Below, in pieces: positions 26,001 through 38,200 of a DNA stretch of 54,358 nt. The notes under the pieces are model-generated. The model saw nothing but the letters and a program-made list of their open reading frames with translations, searched no databases and was not told the DNA's origin. This DNA is from Priapulus caudatus (lineage: Eukaryota; Priapulida; Priapulimorpha; Priapulimorphida; Priapulidae). The stretch's first letter is position 1. Each line of letters begins with the position of its first letter. The translations under genes and the position numbers were made by a program. The DNA is taken from positions 447,552 through 501,909 of the forward strand of contig NW_014577226.1 in the NCBI RefSeq assembly GCF_000485595.1, read 5' to 3'.

Positions 26001-29000
26001 GTATTGGAGGGCAACCCACAGCAGTAAGTGAGGCCACCCACGGCTCAGTAAGGAGGGCAACCACGGGCTAAGGTAAGGAAGGCAACACGGCTAGTAAGGA
26101 GCGGCAACCACGGTAGTAAGGAGGGCACCACGGCTAGTAAGGAGGTAAACCGGCAAGTAAGGAGGGTACAGGTATAAGGAGGGCGCAACCACGGGCTAGT
26201 AAGCGAGGGCAAGCCACGAGCTAGTAAGGAGGGTAACCACGGCTAGTAAGGAAAGGCAAGCAAGGCAAGTAAGGAGGGCAAAACCACGGCTAGTAAGATG
26301 GCAACCACGGCTAGTAAACGGAGGGCTAACCACGGCTAAGTAAGGGTAACACGGCTAGTCAAGTATGGGCCAACCAGGTAGTATAGGAAGGCAACACAGG
26401 ACAAGTAAGGAGCGGGTAACCATCGGCTAGTACGGGAGGGGCAACCAAGGCCAAGATATGGAGGGCAACCACAGCAAGGTAGGAGGCAACCACGGACTTA
26501 GTAGAGAGGGCAACGCCACGGCTAGTAAGGAGGGTAACCACGGCTAGTAAGGAGGGCAACCACGGCAAGTAAGGAGGGCAACACGGCAAGAAAGGAGGGC
26601 AACACGGCAAGAAAGGAGGGCTACCACGGCAAGTAAAGAGCCATGGCAAGAAAGAAGGGCCATTATGGTAAGTAAGGAGGACAACCAACGCAAGTAAGAA
26701 GGGCAAACACGGCAAATAAGGAGGGTCACGTACCACGGTGAGTGAGGAGGGCTGCAGCGCAGCACACAGCAGCACTTACCCTAGGATTCTCAGCCTGAAG
26801 CTTAGTGAGAAGATCAAGGACACTGATGGCACAGGCCAGCTGCAGCACGTTGGCTCTGAGTGCGCAGGCAGTCACAGCAGCCACGCAGACGCACCCGACC
26901 TACGCAAAACAAACCGTGCAGAGACGCTCATTACCTGTCTTATGCTCAGCCACCATCTTATTGCTACAGATGCGACACAGTGACCACCGATTCCTTAGTT
27001 CCTGCAGGTTAATGAAGTGGCATACTCGTGACTTTTAATGCCTTGTCCGCGTGAAATAACGCCAAACCAGTGTACGTGGGTCACCAAAGAAAAAGTCCGT
27101 TTCAGGCAGACAGGTGTCTTTAGTCTAGAGAAGTGGTTTTACAGTGTAACTACCACTTAAGAAGAATACCAAGTGTCTTTTATAGACAGGTGCCCATTAT
27201 ACAGTGGTTTTACTGTACTGACATTGGGATGACATGAATTACACACACTTAATATAACAAATGTTCACTTCTTGGTTCATACCATAGATTCTGTAGTCAA
27301 TTCAGGCATGTTCAACGTACCTGCGTAACTTGCTTGTGCTAGTTAGTTGAGATTTGCTAAAAAAATATCTACCAATGTAGCATTTATGAAGAGGTTTCCA
27401 GATACTAATGAGATAGTTAGTATTGAGTGACATTGAGAGGGTGATGTAGTAACCAACACATTCAAGTTACACAGATGGATGCATTTATTGTGACACACAG
27501 AGATCAACTTCTAATACAAGCACAACTTTAGCTACGTCACCCTGCTAATCTGCTCACAAGCAAGAAACTTTTATCACAATCACAAAAAAGTAATATAAAC
27601 AAGAGTACAGCTTTGGTCGTACCGAAAACTCACTGCACATCGGGTTCGTGTCCTGTAGCAGACACAAGAGGGCGCTGTGTTGCTTCGTTACGTGTTCCAC
27701 CGCCTCAGTACTGCCCTCGCTACACATCGCGCACAGTAACGCCATCTGGCCAGCGAGGCATCCGCCGCGCATCTCTGCCTGCCCGCTGACGCAGCATTGC
27801 TCCAGCCGATGACGAGCCGTGAGAACAGCCTGCAAGTTCTGCAAGTATGCGTTGGAGTCTCGGTCACGGATAGGGTTACGGTCATGGCTACAGCTTGGGA
27901 TAGGTTTAGGCTTCGGGTTGGGGTTAGCATTACGGTTAAGGTTATCATTACAGATAGGATTAGGGTTATGGCTATAACTAGGGTTAGGGTTATGGTTATG
28001 GTTACAGCTTGGGTTAGGTTCAGGTTTATGGTTAGGGTCAGGGCTGGACTTATGGCTAGTGTTAGGGTTATGGTTATGGTTATGATTATGGCTAGGGTTA
28101 GGGTTAGGTTTATGGTTAGGGTTAAAGCTGGACTTATGGCTAGTGTCTGGGTTATGGTTAGGACTAGGACTATGGTTAGGGAGATAGTTAGAGCTAGGGT
28201 TAGAGCAATGGTTATGGCTATGATCAGGGCAAGGGACAGGGCTACAGTTAGGGGTAGGGTTATGGCTAGAATTAAGCTAGGGGTTAATGTTAGGGCTAAG
28301 ATTAGGGTTAAGGAAAAGGTTATGGTTAGAACTAAGATTGGGGTTCATTCAATCTAGAGGCGCATTTGCAGTAGTCATCATGTGACGACTGGCAAGAGAT
28401 CGCGAGTAAACGCTCGTGTAATATTGTGCTTTTCACACCTGATCAGAGCACAAGTCTAGGAAGCGCTCTGTGTAGACTGACGCCAGGAAGAGGCCGAGCC
28501 CTAGGCCTGCATGGAAGGTGACAGCAGACGGCTGCGTCGCACATTCTCCATCAGGGAGCAGCCGCAGGAGACAGTCTATAGCAGTGGACACGTGATCTGC
28601 ATCCACTGCGATGATGGCCGGCAGAAGAAGGTGCAGGCAGATGGCAGCACTGCAGCGTGGCAGAAAACCCGCAGTGCCACCTTTCTGTAACACCAAGCAC
28701 CATCACGGCTGCAGTTATTAGAACAACCTTAGAAATAACCATAGCGAAATATCACAGTGTTGTTTAAACTGCCCTGCTCAATATGACCATGACCACGATA
28801 GCTTTAATCTATATAATATGAAATATACAGTTGAACCAGTTTAACTGCCACTGAAGGGAAACCAACCGCCAAGTCGTGTGCATTATAGACAGGCGTTTTT
28901 TCTGCACAGATGTCTGCCAAAAAATGTTTGACGTCATAATAACTCATCATATCTCATGCTGCCACGTGGCAGGCGGTGCCTGACGTGACATCATAACCTC

Positions 29001-32000
29001 ACCGTACAGTCAGCTGCATACGTACGTGTGGCAGCCAGTTGAAGATGGCGCCTCTTGGCACGCTGCCATCATCCAGTACGCGCAGCACGGTGTCTATCAT
29101 TGTCTGAAGCCACTGATTGGTGCTTGTGAACTGAGTGGCTGCGGCCTCGGTCTGCCGGTCAACTGTAATGGCACGGCGCACCACAGCGGCTGCCAGTGCT
29201 GCCAGCGCCACTACGGAGTTACCCTGCTCCTGAGGTGTCCCCCTGTGGCCACAGAATACATCAGCAAACCAACTTCTTAAAATTACATCTTTAGACTAAG
29301 TCTGTTATTATGTGACTGACGTAAACTAATTGAAATATGCAGGGATATGTGTATAATTATTCTCCTTATATTATTATTAAATATGCTTATCTACAATGTA
29401 TAATACAATGCAGTGCATATTTGACTACGAGAAGCAATAATATGCATGCAACGTGCATCATAGCAGTATGCTGTAAAAAACATTCCACCCTTTCTGCTCT
29501 CTAGTACAAGTGCCCTTTCGATTCAACAAACCCCTCTTTAATGGATTTTGGATTCAAAGGACAAAATCTGCATCCCTTCACATCATAAAATGGAGATTAG
29601 CGAAATCAACTTAAGTTGTTGAAAAAATTACCTTCGCCCATTTTGTTATCGTAAATTTTTAATGCTTGCTGAATTATACATTCAGTGTGTCACACTGTTA
29701 ACTCAGTTTATTGCATGTAATTGCTATTTTGATTTTTGCTTTCCTTTCCCTTCTGATATTGACGATTAAATTATTGATCGAGGAACAATCAATATTAACA
29801 GATAGATATCTTTTAACCCCATTAGTCTATTAAATCAAAGGTGCAACTTATGTGACAGCACACTTATGAGAGCTAACACACTGATGCCAATTACCTGGCT
29901 GCTGTACGTAGTGTATCTGTGATCTGGTCTCTTGCCCTGTAATAGAATCACAGCATCATCATAGCCAAGTGCACATACACAAACGTATTCGATTACTGTA
30001 TTAAATTATTCATTATATTTTATTCAATTATATAAAAGTTCGCTTTGGTCACACAATCAGCGAAACCCAAAAAAGTGTACTTTATATGTGCATTCTGCAC
30101 GAAGCTCTGTCCGCTACCACAAGTTTGACTGTACACAATTTATTACACAGTTGAACCCATAACAGACCACAGTTAAACACCTACAATGCATCCACAGATA
30201 GCTACCAAATTACTGAGTAAAAAAATGCAATATAAAGAAGGCATCACCAACTATATGAAACCAAATGCATCCTATACATTTTGCACACATAAATTTTGAT
30301 GGGTATTTTAGGAAACAAGCTTAACGAATGAGAATTGAAACTGTTTGTCATCACGCTACGAATTATAACATAGCTTACTTTCAATAACATCAGTGCTATT
30401 TGCATGCATACTCACAATAGTGTCAGACCCCCTAGGATCGCCCTCTAGATTCCTGGCCATGCCCCTATCTATCTAATAAAGATAAGTGATGACAGAGGAA
30501 ATGCCTGCATTATTGCAGATGCATATCTACACCAACGTCTAAACATTACAATTTCGCCAATGGAAGGAAAAGACGTCTCATCTCTTACCACAGCCATGCT
30601 GTTTCACCGGAGCTTTCCTCTACGGTGTCAGCATCACCATTAGCCTTCCTTTGCTTGATCTCAAGCTCTGCTTTCCTCCCCTGTAATGATTAAAGATATG
30701 CTGATCCTGATATCTGATATTTGCTGAACCTGATATCTGATATATGCTGAACTTAATCTTTTATATCTTATTCCTAATATCTAATAGCCGATTACTGATC
30801 TTGATATCTGATATCCTGCAGATACCCAAAATCCTCAAAATATATTGCATATAAAAACTAAATGCGGTTTTTGCGAATTTGCTTGGAAAGAAATAACTAG
30901 CAAAATTACTTGATTCTGCATGTCAATCTCTGATGACATTTAAACAAACCATATAGATAGAGTAGGTTCTGCCATTCAGAAATAAATGACACTTAAACAT
31001 TACCGTCTTTTGAATTATATGTAAGTGATTAGAGGCACAATGGTCTTCAATAAGCAAGTAGCAAATCATGTAATGTTGTTGTCACGAGGAAGTCAGTAGA
31101 GTGGTTCAGAATATGTAGAATGTTTTTACATTTGGTAAACAAATAATATTGATACGAGCTTGGATAAACAGGTACAATAAATGATTGGGGTCATCTGACA
31201 GTCAGGTGCCATAATTACTAAGCACACTAGGTTACTGCAGATAATTAAAAATTAAACTTAAATTTGTGCGTACACTACTACTTTGCGTTATTAAAACTTT
31301 CATATACGTAAACTTTACTATACGTAAGTAATTTTACCTGCGATGCAAAACAAAAACATGCACTGATAAAATTTTTCAAACGCACCTCTGTGACAGCATT
31401 CAACAGGCTACTCATGAAACCTGCCCATGTCATAGACAACGACAGATTGCAGTACCAGTCTCCACACTGGACAGGAACCTAGGAGAACAAAGAAGCAGAT
31501 TGCAGTTTAATAATCACGCAATATGTGATTGATAAACATAAACACATACTATATTTGCAGCGCTGTAGGATACAATCTTGATGTTAAACTGATATTATAC
31601 AAGGATCACACATTGCAATCACTCTCTGGCTGGTGGTTTAGTTGAAGTGGACTCTGAGCAATAACATACATATTTAGTTATATCATGCTTTTATTAAATT
31701 TACACATGCGTGTATGTGTTTCCAGGAACTGGTTAAATCGGAGACATTTTGCTGCATTTACACAGTACTGTATATTTGTGCGAAATCTTTGCATATGGAA
31801 CCTCTGTGTATTTCACTCGATATATGCTGCTATCTCATCAAAGCCGTCCATTGTGGTATTATTTCATCCACTTGCCAGCTAATACATAAGATCTCACCAA
31901 CTACATGTGCGAGTCACCTACGTCACAAACAATCCCACGAAGAAGATGCTGGAACTGCCTGCCCTTGTTCAAGACGTGAGCCCTGCGAATTTTCCCATCC

Positions 32001-32198
32001 TTGTCGACTGGCAACGGTGGATTAAATGTACGTAGCACACCAACTACCACAAGAAAAGCAATATATTAGTTATATATATCCACATAAACACAATCTAGAG
32101 GAAGTAAACTTACTTGAGATTCAATATATGAGTTTTACTATCCTGATATAATATATATGTATATATACTTCTAGTAGCTAGATATAAAGAGAAAGTAT

Positions 32199-32276
<78 letters not shown>

Positions 32277-35200
32277 CTATATTCAGCATGTGACCGAAAC
32301 GTGACGTCAATGAGTTAATAACAAGCATATCTGTTATCTGTTGTCCTGAGAAGACGCTTGAGGAATTTACTCATTTCGGCCTTTGGAAAAAAGGAAATTT
32401 ACTCATTGCGGGTGTGAGAGTATTTATTACTAATTACTAATTAGTGAGCATTGCTTACGTGCGAGGTTTCCCTGAATGGATGGTATCTTGCAGCGTTCAT
32501 ATTTGTTAAACAGAAACTCTGGAACGCTCGCTATAACCCTGTTCTGCGCCTGATGTGGCCGTCGCTGTGCCGAAACGTGGTATACGTGCCTCGGCATTGA
32601 CTCTATTTCCCGGTTACAAACTGCCGTCAAAAAGGCACCATATTCTGCAATTGGTAAAAGCGACGTACGAACTGACTGACCATTATAGTAGACTTAGATA
32701 CAAGGACACAATGAATTGATTAGACATGCAATTTCTTTAGCATATGGTAGCAAAACAGAAATATTTCTAGTTACAATTCTTTGAGAGAGTTAAATAATCA
32801 TAGAAGATTGAAAGATTCCTTTCATAGAACTCTGTAAAAAATAAAGGGTCATGTAGCTTCATAGTATCAGAAGTAGATAATAGGGAATTATTCCCTATTA
32901 TCTACTTCTGATAGTATGCAGTAATTAATTCAGCAAAAAAAATTCATGTCTCAGTCAACCAACCTGAAATAAATGGGGTGAAAATGGGATTTTTCCTTCG
33001 TATATAAACCAGATGCATTTGAGACATAAAACTTAATATCACAAATAATGAAACTTGAGATGTGTCAAAAGGATACAACTTTTTAAAGGAGTTCTATATA
33101 AAATCAATTTTCAAAAAAACTTAAATATTCCATGCATACTTCTTTTATACTAATAAATAAAAACAGGTAGTAGTTTATTACTTAGAATTAATGGTGTTAG
33201 GCATATATGCACAATGCATCAAAAAATGCAGAATTTATTAGCATGTTTGCTTCTATGCAGTGAATCTATTCAAGTAGGAATTAATTGCTCTGGCTACATT
33301 TTTATAAAAGCAATAGCTTACAAACGGTTTTCCTAACTCTTTTGTTTAGACATTAAAGAGTTTTGGTAATGCTTAAATGCTGCAGTAAGAACTTCTTCAT
33401 CCTTGTCGTCATTAGTATTATTACTATTAAGACCCTCACATAACATAATGCTAGCAGCCAGCAATGGTACATATAGGCAATTTCCAACTGGTAGCTACAA
33501 TATTGTCGTGGAACAGATACTTATGCCATAAACGGGGGCTTACAAAGAAACTGACACGTTAGCACATCGACAGTGCTAATATAGAAAATTACGCGAAGAG
33601 TGGACGCCAGCACAGGTGCACCGTACACAGGATCCCTCCACCACCTCATGCAGGTTTGATTAGCACGTTATTAGACACCGTGAAGCCATAAATGTAGTGA
33701 TGAAGCGAATGAAATCCTCTAGCTCCTACAACCATACAGCTGCAAATATTTCCACTGCAAAAGCAACACCGCTCTGCAAGCTTCATCCACCACACTTCAG
33801 GCACATATATGAAGCCCTACATTACAGAAAGGATATGAAATAGCAAATTACCCGAGCCCATTGTTCTCGTATATTCCTTACATCTAATGTTCACACCTCG
33901 AGATACACACACACACCTAATTTCTATATTCTATCAAATGTACACAAAACAGACAACCTCAGTAGATCTCCTCTCCTCTCCCAACAATGACCCCACTGAC
34001 TTCATCCCCTCACATAAATCTGCATAGAATAATGCATAAAATAATGCTAATTGTATGGTAACAAGGCATTGGAAATGATATATTAATTCATCTCTGGATA
34101 ACAAACATGCTTGGTTCATAATTTTGAATACTAGGCAACGATGGTGACTAAAGGCAATATTTTCTAGCTGATAGCTACAATGATTATTCAGTGCATTAAC
34201 TTTAGCATTAATTTTACTGATTAGTTGATAAATTCAAGATAAAACTCTTCATGCTCCAGAGGCTTAATTATAAATCTGGTGTTTAATAAATAAATTCAGG
34301 ATGTATCATACCAGGAGAGCATGGTACATGCTTTAGCATCTGTATGTAGCAGTAGCCAGGTATTGGACTCTCCTCAATTTCATCATCTGTTTCCAGGGCA
34401 GCTCCATAAGCACCTTGTTCGGGATCCTTCAAATCTGGTCTAATCTACAATCAATTTTGATCTCTGTAGGCAGATATGCAATAAGCAAGTGTGTGCTACA
34501 TACGTGCATGCATTAACAGGTTGCACGTAGAAATGTTAACAAGACATTTAACCCTTGATATTGTAACGAGGAAAAACGACACTCTCTGTATGAGGCGAAT
34601 AGCAGGCCGTCACAGGAGAATGTTCTTTTATTCTTGCACAGCACAGTTACAAATCGTCAGTCGTATTCTCTACTCACTCTCACCTCTCCAACCTCTCTTC
34701 CATACATCCCTCCTTGGCCTCTCCCTGCCTCTACCTTATATATATCTCGGGCATGGCTTTTCAGTGGACACGTGTTCTCCCTCACATGCTGGCCCTCTCA
34801 CGTATGTCCTATTGGTTAGGTTTTCGGACATTGATTGGTCACGTGATCATGGTCACTCTTGCGACATTATGGAACTCATTCTCCTCGCCACTGGCTGGCT
34901 GCCAATAATCCCGGTTGCATCATGTCTGCATGCGTTTCACTATCCCTTGGAGTTGCTACTGGCTAATTATGTTGGTCACATCTCTTATGAATGCTCTCTA
35001 GAACTAATGACTCCAACGGCCCTCTAAAGCTAATAACACCATAGGTCTTCTCAAAAGTTAACAATACCAGTTGGCTTCTAGTATCAATTATTCTAAGTGC
35101 ATTAGGGCAATCTTCGAAGAGGTTCTGATCTTAGCGTCCGAAATTAACTTTCACTTGAATGAATTTGCATCGCTACAATAACGTGGTTCATTTTTTCCAT

Positions 35201-38200
35201 GATGTTACATAACTCCCTTGCCTCCTCACAACTATAAATACTAGCGTACAAGCTACTTTAGGGATATGCCTATATTGATGAATGACCAATGATTCTTAGA
35301 GTGCCGACAGTTAGGCAACTATTTAATGCATCCCTGGAATGTTGGCTCTGCTCTCGCACCTGCCTTGTACACGCACGCATACATGGAGCACGTCTGTTTA
35401 ATATGTAACATATGCTGCCAAGATTTACGTTACGACTACAGTAATGGTGAATTATGTGAGTTTAACCTGAAATATTGAGTAGATAATATATAATATTCAG
35501 AGGACTTCAGATTTAATTAGTACAACTCAGATTTAATAAGTTTTCCTACAGTTATTGATTAACATTCACCACAAGAATTTTTTCATTATATAGGGCATGA
35601 TGCCATTACAAAATAACAATGTCACAAGCTGCAGTGTTTAAACCTCAATGCAAAAGAAGATCATTTGTTTGTTGAAATTTCTTCTTGCTAGATTGTCAAT
35701 CAACCAAAAACGAGTATGCAAGTCAGCTAAAAAAAAAAAAACTCACAGCTCGCAGAATGTTTAATACGTTTACGTAGATTGTGCACGAGGGCGATTAATC
35801 TTCCTGTGAATTTAAAAACTAGCCTACCTCTGCCGGCAAGTGTCTGATGCAGAAGTTTGCTGGGTTAAAGCCTGACAGTGCCAGTAGGGCAGCACGACAT
35901 GTATCCGTGTCTTTATGACCTTGGACGATCTGCCACAGGGTATTCATCACTTTTTCGTTGAATGCCTGCAAACGCAATCATGGCCGCAACAGATATGCAT
36001 TGTTAATCACTGGTTATGAAGCGTTATTATGTCCTCTGTAATTGTTTAATGCATTCCACGGCCATGCTTGTTCTCATCGTATGGTCGTGATCACTTGATA
36101 GCAATGATAGTCAAATAAGTCGTAAAAATTGCAACCTATCATCTAAGTAGATCCCCTATTAGGTGATTTCGTGTGCAGCAATATAGGATCTACTTGAATC
36201 TATCTAATCAGCTAGAACAGATATGCCATGATAACAACCAGGGTTCCAACCAAACAGATAGACAGAGGTCATTACCATGCATGCACATAAACGCACGCAC
36301 AGACACACACAGTCAAACATACACTCCTGGAGGGGAGACATGGCCTGTCGACAGGTAGCTAAGCTTGGTTGAATCTTGCAAAGCAACTTGCTTAGACACA
36401 GGGAAAAAACTCACTATGCATGGAAAATGATATGTCGAATTTCCCAACTTCTCATCTTCACTAATGAGCCTTAAACACTAATAGATCAGATGCTTCACTC
36501 TTACTCACATACCTCATACTCTGTGCTCTGCACAGCTAAAGATGGAACAATAGCAAGTAGTTGACAGATTCCACTCACTACCGAAGGCCTTGGGAACAGA
36601 ATAATGAAAGATGTTAGCCATTTTTGTAAATTACGAGCAGAAGTTACAACACAGACATGCTTCGTGCATTTCAAACGATATTCTTATTGCATTTTCTGAA
36701 CATCAGTAAACCTAGAATGGCACATTATACGAAATGGAAGTGACTGATTGTTCATAGTGTATAAAATAAAGTGTATCCTCATCTCTCACCTCTGTTCAGT
36801 AGTAAATATCGGTTCCAGGGCCAACCACGTGCTCCTAATGTCGAGAACCTAGCAAGCACGTACAAGTAAATTTTACCAAAGCAAAGCCGTGAAGCAAGCC
36901 AAACTGTCTCCCAGACATGTTATTCACCAGTGGAGAATGCAATTTCATTAATTTTAGCAACGTGATGGACTACTTCAGCTGGAGATGAGAGACAGACATG
37001 CCAGACGAGCAAACTTCTGTGTCTCGTCTGAAGATTATTATCGTCTCCAGTACTACACTCTACTAGAAGGTGAAAACTGGACATGAGTATCAAAACATCA
37101 AGTACCTAAGCAACTACCATGCCCACAGATGAGAATCTCATAATAAAGGCTTGCCAATCAAAACCACAAAATTCTGTCACGAACTTGCCTCTGCTTCACA
37201 AAGAGCAGCAAGAGATTGCAGTCCCAGCACAGAAGGCAGGGTGACCGCCTTGTCTGCACATGAGGTTAACACTCGATAGATGAGAGGCACCAGCGCAGTT
37301 CCACGCTGATACGGCCTGAAACACAGAGAAACGCTTACATGTGACACCATGATCAACATGTTAGAGGAGTTACGAATAAATGTAGTGATGACCAAATCTA
37401 AAGATAATTAAATGTAGTCATAATGACATGTACCAGTGATTGAACGTAGTGATAACTACAGCTACCAGTTTTTACATGTACATTAACTGAAGTGGTACCT
37501 AAATTAAACTCCATAAGAATGCCATGCTTGTGACACACATTATGATGTTTTCCACCTGCCATCATTCACATTCATAATCGCACTAGTTCAACCTGTTGGT
37601 GTGTGTGTGACTAGGCATGGCCGAGGTGCAATAGCATTTAGACATTGGTATAGTTACTGTTTGTACATGGGCAGCTAGATTAGCGTTCACCACGGACAAC
37701 AGCAGGGTCGACTATTACAATTAACGTGAAGAATGTGCAGTTGTCAGATTTCTACATGTGCAATAATAAATATTAATAATATTTATTGATTTATACAGTG
37801 CAAGTTACATGCAAATATGTTCAAGTGTGCATTACAAAGACTGAGTATAAAATAGCGGACTGCAACACCGTAAAATATAGATCTTAAAATTACGACAATC
37901 CTATAACATTTCCAACGAATCTACAATGAGCCTTCCAATTTACTACATATATATATCTAATAAAGATTACCAGCGGGAATCCTAAATTTGCAATATACGT
38001 GTTAATCTTAACATGCTGACGAGACAGATGAACATACTTCTCTCGGCATATAGTTCTCACGGCGGCCATTATTGCCCAAAATAGTGGGTCGTCAGCACAT
38101 ATCTGAACGTCCAGAAGTACCTTTGTGAAAAGTGCACACAATGCAGTCATGTCTCAATTTAGGTTTCTCTCCTTTGTACCCGTGTTAATGTTTTCATCGA

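Noticed and set aside
20240-26775. Many minus-strand open frames of 60-150 codons
   Set aside because: They are translations of the 22-bp minisatellite (PSLLAVV, LLTSRG) in rotating frames.
27797-28357. 186-codon plus-strand open frame rich in V, R and M
   Set aside because: It is the translation of a six-base-period TTAGGG-like tract and runs antisense to FOCAD.
29026-29936. A phase mismatch between FOCAD exons 23 and 24
   Set aside because: On recounting the run of five G's at the exon 24 acceptor (29239-29243), the exon starts one base earlier and the phases agree.
34491-35027. 178-codon plus-strand open frame
   Set aside because: It lies in an LTR-like block, has no family motifs and is antisense to FOCAD.
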